Positions 14,056-21,161 of a stretch of 25,576 bases of DNA are shown one piece after another. The first letter of the stretch is position 1. Each line of letters begins with the position of its first letter. Source of the DNA: a virus; IMG/VR virus record IMGVR_UViG_3300028569_002349, positions 1-25,576 of that record. One strand, written 5' to 3'. The position numbers and the translations under genes are program-made. The notes beneath the pieces were generated by a model. It was not told the origin of the DNA. It made no database searches and saw only the letters and a list, made by a program, of their open reading frames with translations.

Positions 14056-15900
14056 TTATTTTATCATTATTGGGGTGAAAGTCTGGGATATTTCTTCTTT
14101 TGGTGCGTTTATTATATCATTATAGCACTTTAAACCCCAATTTACTAATAAAAGTGCAGAATAATTATCTTTTCTTGCTTTATTTGAAGAAGAGCTTCTT
14201 TTTAAATGTTGAGGCAGATCAAATGACTGAGTGCCTCTGGCGGTTGACGAGTGTTCTACTAGAGTGCATTGTTTTTTTGTCTGATATATAAAATCATCTT
14301 GGTTCTCAATAAAATCAAGTGTTGACCAATCTTTCTTGTCTTCTGTTTTCATCAATTCAATTGGAATACTCTGACTAAATTGAGATTCAAAAAAACTATC
14401 ATTAGCACATGTTTTACTAGCGAACCATATTTTTTTATAATCAATTGATGCTTGTAAATGTTCGTTAGCTTTTCTAATAAAATTACTAGTGAAGACTTGA
14501 TTAAAGGCTATTTTTTTATTTTCTAGATTATAGGAGTTTCTTGTTTTTCGAACTTCTTGATCATACTCTGGTCCTTCTAAATCAGAATTAAATTCAAAAC
14601 TATTTATTGCTAAATTATTACTTTTAAACAATTCAGATTGATTACAAGCAGAAAGAAATACGTCTGCGCCAGCGTTATCTAAAATCATAAATACAATATT
14701 AAAATTAGTCATAAGGTAATAGAAATAATTAACATGATTTTTTAAATTACCTAATCCAGCATAAGTATGAACTAGTGTGCCAGTTTTATTTTCTTCATCT
14801 ATCTCCATTATTGCCATAGCAAAATAATCCGCATTTGGGCTGTCACTCATATTTGGATCTATACCAAGTATGTATTTTTTTCCAGAAGATCCTTTCATCA
14901 GAGTATGCGGAGTTTCTCCATTTTTAATTGTGCAATCTTCCATCTTTTTTGCACTAAAATAACTATCACTTCCATCAGTAAATCTAGCACAATACTCTCT
15001 TAAAAAGCTACTATGACTTGATCCTCCATTTTGCGCTTCTTCAATAATGGTCTTGTCTATCATTTCTAATGGAAGAGCCTCGTAACTTAATTGAGAAATA
15101 AAATAAGAAGCTTCTGTAGTCTCTTTACAGTTAATTTTTTCTATCCATTCATTATGTGTTTTATAAAGGTTTTCAAAAGTATAGCTTGCGGAAGATAATG
15201 CTATCATTTTACTATTATTTTCAAATACAAGTCTGTCCTCCTCTTTCATTAATCCATCTTTTATTAAGATATCCTCGCTCTCTCTAATCTCCATTCTTTC
15301 TTTCATGTTTTGTGGAGCGACTAAGAAAGGCATTAAAACAGTTTTAATAATATCCTCTGGAAGCAGCAAAAACTCATCTAATACAAGTACATTTGCTCTA
15401 AATCCTCGAATTTTTTCTCCATTCAAGGGTATAGCTACTATACTTCCACCATTAATAGCCCATTCATATTGATCGTTCCTTTTGCTCTTAGAGCCAAAAG
15501 CTTGTTGAAGCAATTCTGCGCCCTTACTATTTACAATTTTTTCTAGGTTGTTAAATATGAATCTAGCTGTTCTAAATGTTGGTCCTGCAATTAAAATTTT
15601 TGTATTAGGTTCAAAAACACATTGAAGAAAGCAAAAAACAGCAGCTACGAAACTTTTACCGCAACCTCTACCCCAAATACACATATTAAAATTTCTAGCC
15701 ATTAAAGCTTTTAAATGTATCTCTTGATATGGCGCTAGTTTTATACCACTAATAAGCTCTGTAGTAAAACCTAAGTTTGCTCTCAAGAATTTTACTAAAC
15801 TAATTTTTGCTTCTTTATCATTTAATATCCCTTTTAATTCCATTAATTCTTTATTAATGTCGTGATATTCTTTTTTATATTTGTCTGGAGAATATATCAT
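14056..15900 (-). CDS. terL: Terminase large subunit (ATPase and nuclease)
   Basis: The product is 614 residues and packs DNA into the prohead. The ATPase domain shows Walker A GRGCGKS (77-83), Walker B VLVLDE (171-176) and an SSA coupling motif (about 236-239). The C-terminal RNase H-like nuclease shows YILGIDPN with Asp348 and MILDNAGAD with Asp408, and a third acidic cluster is expected later. The start ATGA overlaps the stop of the ERCC4 nuclease gene, so the two are translationally coupled. Length and motif order are complete, and no frameshift or intein is visible. Confidence 0.95.
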   Translation of the reverse strand: MIYSPDKYKKEYHDINKELMELKGILNDKEAKISLVKFLRANLGFTTELISGIKLAPYQEIHLKALMARNFNMCIWGRGCGKSFVAAVFCFLQCVFEPNTKILIAGPTFRTARFIFNNLEKIVNSKGAELLQQAFGSKSKRNDQYEWAINGGSIVAIPLNGEKIRGFRANVLVLDEFLLLPEDIIKTVLMPFLVAPQNMKERMEIRESEDILIKDGLMKEEDRLVFENNSKMIALSSASYTFENLYKTHNEWIEKINCKETTEASYFISQLSYEALPLEMIDKTIIEEAQNGGSSHSSFLREYCARFTDGSDSYFSAKKMEDCTIKNGETPHTLMKGSSGKKYILGIDPNMSDSPNADYFAMAIMEIDEENKTGTLVHTYAGLGNLKNHVNYFYYLMTNFNIVFMILDNAGADVFLSACNQSELFKSNNLAINSFEFNSDLEGPEYDQEVRKTRNSYNLENKKIAFNQVFTSNFIRKANEHLQASIDYKKIWFASKTCANDSFFESQFSQSIPIELMKTEDKKDWSTLDFIENQDDFIYQTKKQCTLVEHSSTARGTQSFDLPQHLKRSSSSNKARKDNYSALLLVNWGLKCYNDIINAPKEEISQTFTPIMIK

Positions 15901-16844
15901 AAAAGTTTTAGATCATAAGCTAATTGAAGGTCTACTTCTTTGTAAAAACAATTTGATGTAAAAATTGATTCAATCACTCTCGTCATTTCTGCTCTTCCGT
16001 CTACAAAAAGAAATTGTAGATTATCATAGCTTTGCAATAATTCTCTAACATTATGGAATATATATTCTGGCGTGGCTTTAATTTTTTTACTAATATGAGG
16101 AAGATATTGAAAGCTAAGGGCGTTAGATAATTTTTCCTCTATTACTACTACTAGATAAGCTTCACTTTTCTTTGCTCGATCTATTTCATTTTTAAATCTA
16201 TCAAAATTTTTAACACTTAAAGTACTAATAAAATCACTTAAACTTTTTCTTTCTATAAAGCATTTGCAATTATCATTGCTACAAGAATAATCTCCAAATG
16301 GTAGTGTTTTAATTTCAAATTTTGAATCAAATTTTAACCAGCTTTGTTCTCTTGTGTCAACATAAATAATTGATTTTTTGTTTAACTTATTTTTAAATTG
16401 ATCAACTATATTAGTTGTATGAATAAATTTATTTTTTAACCCTAAATTAGCGCAAACATCATAATAGTCGTTGAATATCTTATTGTAAAATATAATTGAT
16501 GGAGACATTATTGTTCTTAATTCTACTTGAGAAGGAGTATATAATAGATTTTTATCTTGTTTTCTTTTAGCAATTAACGATTTGCAATACTCTTGAGCTT
16601 TTTCAATAGGCTGCTGTTTAAGCCATTTTTTCATATTATTTTTATCATTAAAATCACTATTAAAATATTGTTCTTTAGTTTTAAAATTAATGAGTTCGTT
16701 TGTTAAAAGATCTCGCCTTTCAAAGTATGTTTGATAGTATTTTGTTTTATTAAGTTTGTATCCTTTTAAAGACATATGTAAAGACTTTTCATTTGGAAAT
16801 TCTTTCCCATCTACTTTGCATATAACTGACATAATTTTATCCAT
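15897..16844 (-). CDS. ERCC4-type nuclease next to the terminase
   Basis: The product is 315 residues. Residues 158-240 form an ERCC4 nuclease core: IIYVDTRE (Asp163, Glu166), FGDY (Asp185), then FIERKSLSDF with the catalytic ERK-x3-D (198-204). A small Cys insert (CSNDNCKC, 188-195) lies between GDY and ERK. The N-terminal 150 residues are basic, with a start reminiscent of DNA-binding fingers (VICKVDGKEFPNEKSLHMSL). ERCC4/Mus81-family nucleases cut branched DNA. Next to terL, a role in resolving branches before or during packaging (analogous to T4 endonuclease VII) is a reasonable inference. The start overlaps the upstream stop by 8 bases; Met5 is an alternative start. Confidence 0.8.
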   Translation of the reverse strand: MDKIMSVICKVDGKEFPNEKSLHMSLKGYKLNKTKYYQTYFERRDLLTNELINFKTKEQYFNSDFNDKNNMKKWLKQQPIEKAQEYCKSLIAKRKQDKNLLYTPSQVELRTIMSPSIIFYNKIFNDYYDVCANLGLKNKFIHTTNIVDQFKNKLNKKSIIYVDTREQSWLKFDSKFEIKTLPFGDYSCSNDNCKCFIERKSLSDFISTLSVKNFDRFKNEIDRAKKSEAYLVVVIEEKLSNALSFQYLPHISKKIKATPEYIFHNVRELLQSYDNLQFLFVDGRAEMTRVIESIFTSNCFYKEVDLQLAYDLKLL

Positions 16845-17931
16845 TTAGAATATCTTCTTCAGATATTCCTAAAATTTTACATTTTAATTCATCCATAGAA
16901 TCAAGTCTATTTATCTCTGTTTTTACAATAGCTCTTCTTAGTTCTGCCATTTTTAATAATTTTTTTCTAGACTCTTCTTGCTTCCACATCTCTACAAGAT
17001 TTAATATACTAGCGTTATCTTTTATTTGTTTGCTTAGTCTATCGCTTCTTTTTACTTTTAAATCATTTAATAGTTTTTGTTGGCGATTTACGCAATCATT
17101 ATATTCTTTTCGTGCTGTGCTACTAGCTTCTACAATAGCCATTGGAATTTTTCCATCTTCTTGAGTAGCTAAATCTATTTGATTTTGTAAAGCTGTAATA
17201 GTCTGTTGAATTGTGGATGATATAACTACTTCTGTAGCGAGAACAATGTATTGATCTACTTCTTCTTGAGTAAGATCACTTTTGTCATAAGTATATCTTA
17301 AAAAACTACTTTCAAATAAATCCCTATCATCTTCATCATCATAAAGATTAATTTGATGAGTAAATCTATAAGTGTTCATATAACTAATCAAAGAGTTTAC
17401 TTCTTTTTTTTGTCTTGGAGTAATTTTTTCTTTATCAATTCCATCTAATATATATTTATTAATTTTTACAATCATTCTTTCTTCGCTTCGTGGAGCTTTA
17501 TAAGTTTCTGTAGCGATATTTTCATTTGTATCGTTAAGATATTTAATATTACTAGGTATAGTTTTCATATAATCAAGAATGCTTCTAGTTTCTTGACAAA
17601 GATTTGTTAATGATTCATTTTTAAATAAAATTTTAGCTATTTCAATTCCTGTCATTGTAGCGCAATTATTGCTAATATATTCTTTTTGATCTTCTGTTAA
17701 TTCTATAAGACCCTTGGCTTGATATTCGTAGCTTTTTCTTGGTTTAATTTGTCTTGCTGCAAGAAATTGTTTTACAGCTTTACCTTCTTTACTTCTTCCA
17801 TCGAGATCATCTCTACCAAAAGCTAATTTAACTAATTCTGTTAATGAAGGTGGATTATCTGAACGATTATTCCATTCTTTTAATAAGCTTAATTGCTGTT
17901 CTTCTGTTAGTTGTGGTAAATCGTCACTCAT
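16837..17931 (-). CDS. Unrecognised helical protein, possible small terminase or DNA-binding partner
   Basis: The product is 364 residues with an almost entirely helical, charged sequence. Residues about 5-75 (LTEEQQLSLLKEWNNRSDNPPSLTELV-type stretch, later GRSKEGKAVKQFLAARQ) and about 90-125 (LTEDQKEYISNNCATMTGIEIAKILF) look like two helix-turn-helix units. Residues 240-330 are probably coiled coil. It sits between a sigma-like factor and the ERCC4 nuclease/large terminase and starts one base after the upstream stop. DNA recognition domains plus oligomerising helices upstream of terL are what a small terminase would show, but the protein is longer than usual and I cannot confirm it. Confidence 0.5.
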   Translation of the reverse strand: MSDDLPQLTEEQQLSLLKEWNNRSDNPPSLTELVKLAFGRDDLDGRSKEGKAVKQFLAARQIKPRKSYEYQAKGLIELTEDQKEYISNNCATMTGIEIAKILFKNESLTNLCQETRSILDYMKTIPSNIKYLNDTNENIATETYKAPRSEERMIVKINKYILDGIDKEKITPRQKKEVNSLISYMNTYRFTHQINLYDDEDDRDLFESSFLRYTYDKSDLTQEEVDQYIVLATEVVISSTIQQTITALQNQIDLATQEDGKIPMAIVEASSTARKEYNDCVNRQQKLLNDLKVKRSDRLSKQIKDNASILNLVEMWKQEESRKKLLKMAELRRAIVKTEINRLDSMDELKCKILGISEEDILNG

Positions 17932-17932
17932 A

Positions 17933-18616
17933 TTAATTCAAATCAATATCTCCATTATATAAATGTTTCTTAACTTTAGTCATAATAGCTTTTTTTAGAT
18001 TTTTAACTTGTTTGTATCCTATTTTTCGATTTTTTTCAGTTGTTTTATATCCCATTAAAGAAGCTGATTCTTCTTCTGATTTATGTTGAATGTAATATAA
18101 GTTATAAAACCTCCATTCTATAGGTTTAAGTACTTTTTGCATTTTTGTATGAATATTTTTTGCGGCTTTATCTATATCTATCTCATCTTCAATAATATTG
18201 TGAACCTCTTGGGTGTGGTTCTCTAGGGTTACTGCTAATTTAATATCATGTGCAGACTTTTTACTCTTTTCCCATTTTGCGTATAGTGGACAGTTACTAC
18301 ATTGATTGCCGTATATATTACATCCATCTTCATTTTCTGCTGCAGCGCATTTCAAACATGGTCTAGAATAATTACCGTAATTATTTCTTATTAAATTTTT
18401 TATTTGATTGCTAACAATCCTATTTATCCACGGCGCAAGGGGTTGCTTTTGATCATACATTTTCCATTTTTTAAAAATATGTATTCTTAATATTTGAGAA
18501 ACATCACTAAAGTCCATCCATGCAAGTGTTGTTAAGTTCCACTTATGTCTTCTTTTGCTAATTTCTTGGTCAATCTCCGAAATTCTGCTTTCGAAACTAG
18601 ATTTCGGATCGTTCAT
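17933..18616 (-). CDS. Phage sigma-70-like factor with cysteine-rich insert
   Basis: The product is 227 residues. Residues 33-85 resemble sigma region 2: MDFSDVSQILRIHIFKKW, then YDQKQPLAPWINRIVSNQIKN, the aromatic and basic pattern that binds core polymerase and the -10 DNA. Residues 160-215 resemble region 4: LKPIEWRFYNLYY, then SEEESASLMGY, then a basic recognition helix. Between them lie five cysteines (87, 90, 99, 106, 109), probably a zinc-binding module, which is unusual for a sigma factor. It would direct host RNA polymerase to phage promoters, as T4 gp55 does for late genes. The GTGTAAT elements in this window are candidate targets. Start ATG 18616 is 3 bases after the upstream stop. 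Confidence 0.68.
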   Translation of the reverse strand: MNDPKSSFESRISEIDQEISKRRHKWNLTTLAWMDFSDVSQILRIHIFKKWKMYDQKQPLAPWINRIVSNQIKNLIRNNYGNYSRPCLKCAAAENEDGCNIYGNQCSNCPLYAKWEKSKKSAHDIKLAVTLENHTQEVHNIIEDEIDIDKAAKNIHTKMQKVLKPIEWRFYNLYYIQHKSEEESASLMGYKTTEKNRKIGYKQVKNLKKAIMTKVKKHLYNGDIDLN

Positions 18617-18619
18617 TAA

Positions 18620-19054
18620 CTATCTCTTATTTTTTCTTAAAGAGCCAGCTTCTTTTGCAAAGTCTTCTAATGTTTGTTTTGGGGAGACTTTTTTGGCTTT
18701 TTCTTTTCTTCTTTCTTTTTTTGAATTTTGATCCGTAGATGTTCCCATTAAATCTTTGAGTTTAACTCCTCTAACTGGTTTGTCTAGCGGAGCTTCTATT
18801 TGTAATTTAGATATATTTGGCACTTCTTTAACATCTTGGTCACCGTCGTTATAATCAATATCGTAGTCTAATTCTGGTCCTTCAATATATATTTTTTTAG
18901 CTATCGTTGGTTTTTTAACTTGAATATTTTCTGCCACTGATTTAGTGGGTTTTTCTTCAATTTTATCAAATGGTTTAGCACAACTTGAACAAAATAATGG
19001 TTTTTTAATTGTGTATTCTGTGGGCGATCCGCACAAAGCGCAATATCTTTTCAT
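18620..19054 (-). CDS. Zinc-ribbon protein with basic, disordered tail
   Basis: The product is 144 residues. The N-terminus carries two CxxC pairs (Cys5/Cys8 in YCALCGS and Cys22/Cys25 in FCSSCAK), a small zinc ribbon. The centre is acidic and low complexity (DYDIDYNDGDQDVKE) and the C-terminus strongly basic (KKERRKEKAKKVSPKQ, RKNKR). It lies directly upstream of the sigma-like gene, with 3 bases between them. It could be a transcription accessory protein (a co-activator working with the sigma factor) or a nucleic-acid-binding packaging factor; the sequence does not decide. A GTATAATA sequence lies 9 bases before the start. Confidence 0.55.
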   Translation of the reverse strand: MKRYCALCGSPTEYTIKKPLFCSSCAKPFDKIEEKPTKSVAENIQVKKPTIAKKIYIEGPELDYDIDYNDGDQDVKEVPNISKLQIEAPLDKPVRGVKLKDLMGTSTDQNSKKERRKEKAKKVSPKQTLEDFAKEAGSLRKNKR

Positions 19055-19082
19055 TAACAGTATTATACTACTAATTTTGAAT

Positions 19083-19754
19083 TTAATCTAAATAAATTAA
19101 ATCTACTTCTCCTTTCTTATCTATTAAAACATAACTAGCCTTTTCTTCACAAAAACTTCCACTATTAATATATTCAAATTTATCATAGATATGCTCGGGC
19201 TTATGGCTATGACCACAAATAATTGAGTCTTTGTTATTAAATTCGCAGTATTTAATAGCGTTTCCTTTTATATTAGAAGTTTTTTCTCCTAATGATTCCG
19301 TTTTCTTTCTTAATAATTTAAAGAAGTTATCAGCAAATGGGGTATAGTGTCTAATAATGTAATATAGTTTAATTATAAATTCTGTGATACTTTTGTATTT
19401 GCTAAAATATATATCAAATATATCACCATGAACTGCTATAAATTTTTTATCTTTTATCTCGAATTCATACTCGTCTCTACAATCAAAACCAAGAAGAATG
19501 CTCATAAATTCTGCTTTTAAAAAACAATGGTTCCCAATTAAATATATAATTTTACTCTTTTTGCTTAATTTTCTTAATTTAGACAATACTTTCCAATGCG
19601 TTTTATTAAGTCTATTTAAATTATGGTGATCAAAAAGATCACCGACAATTAGTATTTTTTTTGCTTTTTCTTTTTTTAATACTTTTAATAATTGAGTAGC
19701 TTGACAATCTTTATCGCCAAGGTGAATATCTGAAATTGCTAGTACTTCGTGCAT
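19083..19754 (-). CDS. Calcineurin-like metallophosphoesterase, LpxH-like layout
   Basis: The product is 223 residues with all motifs of the family: SDIHLGD (Asp9, His11), VGDLFDHH (Asp39), GNH (Asn75, His76), AVHGD (His109) and GHSH (181-184), which together bind two metal ions. Size and the DLFDHH and GHSHKPEH details resemble UDP-2,3-diacylglucosamine hydrolases (LpxH) more than nucleases of the SbcD/Mre11 type. Substrate unknown: a nucleotide or lipid A precursor phosphoester is possible. The start is 8 bases after the previous stop and sits in a 7-bp inverted repeat. Such enzymes occur in phages, usually without known role. Confidence 0.82.
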   Translation of the reverse strand: MHEVLAISDIHLGDKDCQATQLLKVLKKEKAKKILIVGDLFDHHNLNRLNKTHWKVLSKLRKLSKKSKIIYLIGNHCFLKAEFMSILLGFDCRDEYEFEIKDKKFIAVHGDIFDIYFSKYKSITEFIIKLYYIIRHYTPFADNFFKLLRKKTESLGEKTSNIKGNAIKYCEFNNKDSIICGHSHKPEHIYDKFEYINSGSFCEEKASYVLIDKKGEVDLIYLD

Positions 19755-19769
19755 CCTAATATTTAGGAT
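19753..19769. repeat. Inverted repeat spanning a stop-start junction
   Basis: ATCCTAA (19753-19759) and TTAGGAT (19763-19769) are perfectly complementary with a 3-base spacer. In the mRNA the hairpin would include the stop codon of the upstream gene and the start codon of the phosphoesterase, and could couple or limit its translation. Confidence 0.35.
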
Positions 19770-20155
19770 AATTTAATTTCTTCAGCTTTAGTTTCTGGTG
19801 CTGGAGGAGTAACTGCTGTATTGGTTGACTCAGAAACTGGGGCTTTTACTTTAATTTCAACTGCAGGAGCTGGAGTTTCAATTTTTTGCTCAACTACTGG
19901 TTCTACTTTAATTTGTTTGCTAGCTTCTTCTTGAGTTTTTTTCTCTTTGATTTCTTTAATCTTATCTGTAAAATCTATTTCAATCCCATCCCTGTCTGCT
20001 GCTTTGCTTTTCTCTTTAGGACCGCTATAAGTATTTAAACAAATTGCAACTTGTTGCTTGTTTTCCATTTTTGGATTATCTTTGTTAACTTTATGCATGC
20101 AACGACCCATATAATCGTTCTGTTTCTCGTTGTCCTTGGGTTGGGGTATAGGCAT
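19763..20155 (-). CDS. Phage protein with 'MPIP-P...RCM...AICL' N-terminal domain and Pro/Ala/Lys-rich tail
   Basis: The product is 130 residues. The first 43 residues (MPIPQPKDNEKQNDYMGRCM, then NKQQVAICLNTY) match a small module that recurs at the start of phage head or portal-associated proteins, with conserved Cys19 and Cys38. The rest is low-complexity Glu/Lys followed by a Pro/Ala/Thr-rich tail (EQKIETPAPAVEIKVKAPV). It heads the packaging and transcription operon, behind a GTGTAAT element. A structural or scaffold-associated role is inferred; the disordered tail gives no more. Confidence 0.55.
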   Translation of the reverse strand: MPIPQPKDNEKQNDYMGRCMHKVNKDNPKMENKQQVAICLNTYSGPKEKSKAADRDGIEIDFTDKIKEIKEKKTQEEASKQIKVEPVVEQKIETPAPAVEIKVKAPVSESTNTAVTPPAPETKAEEIKLS

Positions 20156-20162
20156 ATTACAT

Positions 20163-20169
20163 ATTACAC
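20163..20169 (-). promoter_or_regulatory. GTGTAAT element at the head of the packaging operon
   Basis: It reads CTAGTGTAATATGTAAT on the minus strand, 7 bases before ATG 20155. No further exact copy is seen until 14055, consistent with one promoter serving the tightly packed genes down to terL. Confidence 0.55.
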
Positions 20170-20192
20170 TAGAATTAATAAATACATTAATT

Positions 20193-20945
20193 TTATATAT
20201 TGATATAATTTAAATGATCATTTTTGATAATATTTTTCAAAAAATCAAAATTTTTATTATCTGTTCCAGAGTTTTTACTATTTATATATTTATTATATTT
20301 TGAGTAATCATTAAGATGTCCACAAACACCTTTCCTGCCTGGCATATTTTTAATTCCAATTGCTAGATTATTATTATTTATTAAATATTTATTAAAAGTA
20401 TTATTATGGCCGCTCCATAGCATTTGGTCTATAAAAATTTGATTATTAATTAATTTAGTATTATTTTCATGGTAGAATAACAAAAGCTTTTTAATAAATG
20501 GGTAGACTTCTTTTGTAATACAGGTTTTATATAAACTTGCCATATTGTGCATTTCACAAAGATAATATTGATTTGTTAATATATTATAATTTAATGAATC
20601 AGCTTCTCCTATTATATGTGTATTTTTAATTTTTAATAAAAAATCTATTATAGATTGAATAAAGTTTGCGCTATACCAATCATCATCTTCTATAAAAAAT
20701 AAAATATCATTTTTTACTTTTTCTAATCCTAATAATAAGTTATAAGCTTGAGTATTTAAGCCTTCTTTCCATATGATATCTGATCTGATGTACTCTTGAT
20801 TTAAATTTATTTGAGTTGGTATTTCTCCATCATCAACAACAATCCATTGAATATTGTCTTTAAATGTTTGATTTAACATATATTTCTCACAAAGAGAAAA
20901 TGCGCGCTTTCTTGAACCTGTAGGTGTTATTAATGAAATGCCCAT
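20193..20945 (-). CDS. GT2-family glycosyltransferase (minus-strand paralogue)
   Basis: The product is 250 residues with a GT-A nucleotide-sugar domain: SLITPTGSRKRA at the N-terminus, IVVDDGEIPT (Asp38-Asp39) and the metal-binding EDDDW (86-90). The C-terminal part (LAIGIKNMPGRKGVCGHL) matches the same region of the plus-strand protein at 22237-23349, so the two are paralogues facing each other across the divergent gap. The gene is very AT-rich with long Asn/Ile/Lys runs near the end. It transfers an unknown sugar, probably in the cytoplasm. There are 37 bases between it and the operon that follows. Confidence 0.8.
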   Translation of the reverse strand: MGISLITPTGSRKRAFSLCEKYMLNQTFKDNIQWIVVDDGEIPTQINLNQEYIRSDIIWKEGLNTQAYNLLLGLEKVKNDILFFIEDDDWYSANFIQSIIDFLLKIKNTHIIGEADSLNYNILTNQYYLCEMHNMASLYKTCITKEVYPFIKKLLLFYHENNTKLINNQIFIDQMLWSGHNNTFNKYLINNNNLAIGIKNMPGRKGVCGHLNDYSKYNKYINSKNSGTDNKNFDFLKNIIKNDHLNYINI

Positions 20946-20996
20946 TTATAAATTATATGTAAATAAATTTATATTATATATTATATATTTTAATTG

Positions 20997-21003
20997 GTGT
21001 AAT
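20997..21003 (+). promoter_or_regulatory. Plus-strand GTGTAAT element before the small membrane peptide
   Basis: It reads TTGGTGTAATAATTTTG on the plus strand, 8 bases before ATG 21012. It is the only plus-strand copy and lies at the only place where transcription turns to the plus strand. Confidence 0.55.
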
Positions 21004-21011
21004 AATTTTGT

Positions 21012-21116
21012 ATGACTATAACTAGTGGGCTAATTTGCGTAGCAGCACTTATTTATATCTTTTATATTATTGAAAGATTGAAAATAATATTAAATTCAAA
21101 ATTATCATTTAGATAA
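21012..21116 (+). CDS. Small single-pass membrane peptide (34 aa)
   Basis: ATG 21012 opens a 34-residue protein: MTITSGLICVAALIYIFYI, then IERLKIILNSKLSFR. Residues 5-20 form one membrane segment, followed by a positively charged tail, which favours a cytoplasmic C-terminus. It lies in the divergent gap between the two GT2 paralogues, 45 bases before the WbsX-like gene, and has the intergenic GTGTAAT element 8 bases before its start, as the other genes do. Without that element I would treat it as a chance frame. Function unknown; it may anchor or regulate the glycan enzymes or act on the host envelope. Confidence 0.45.
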   Translation: MTITSGLICVAALIYIFYIIERLKIILNSKLSFR

Positions 21117-21161
21117 ATTGTATAAATTATTATATAATAATTAATTGGATTTTTATTATAA

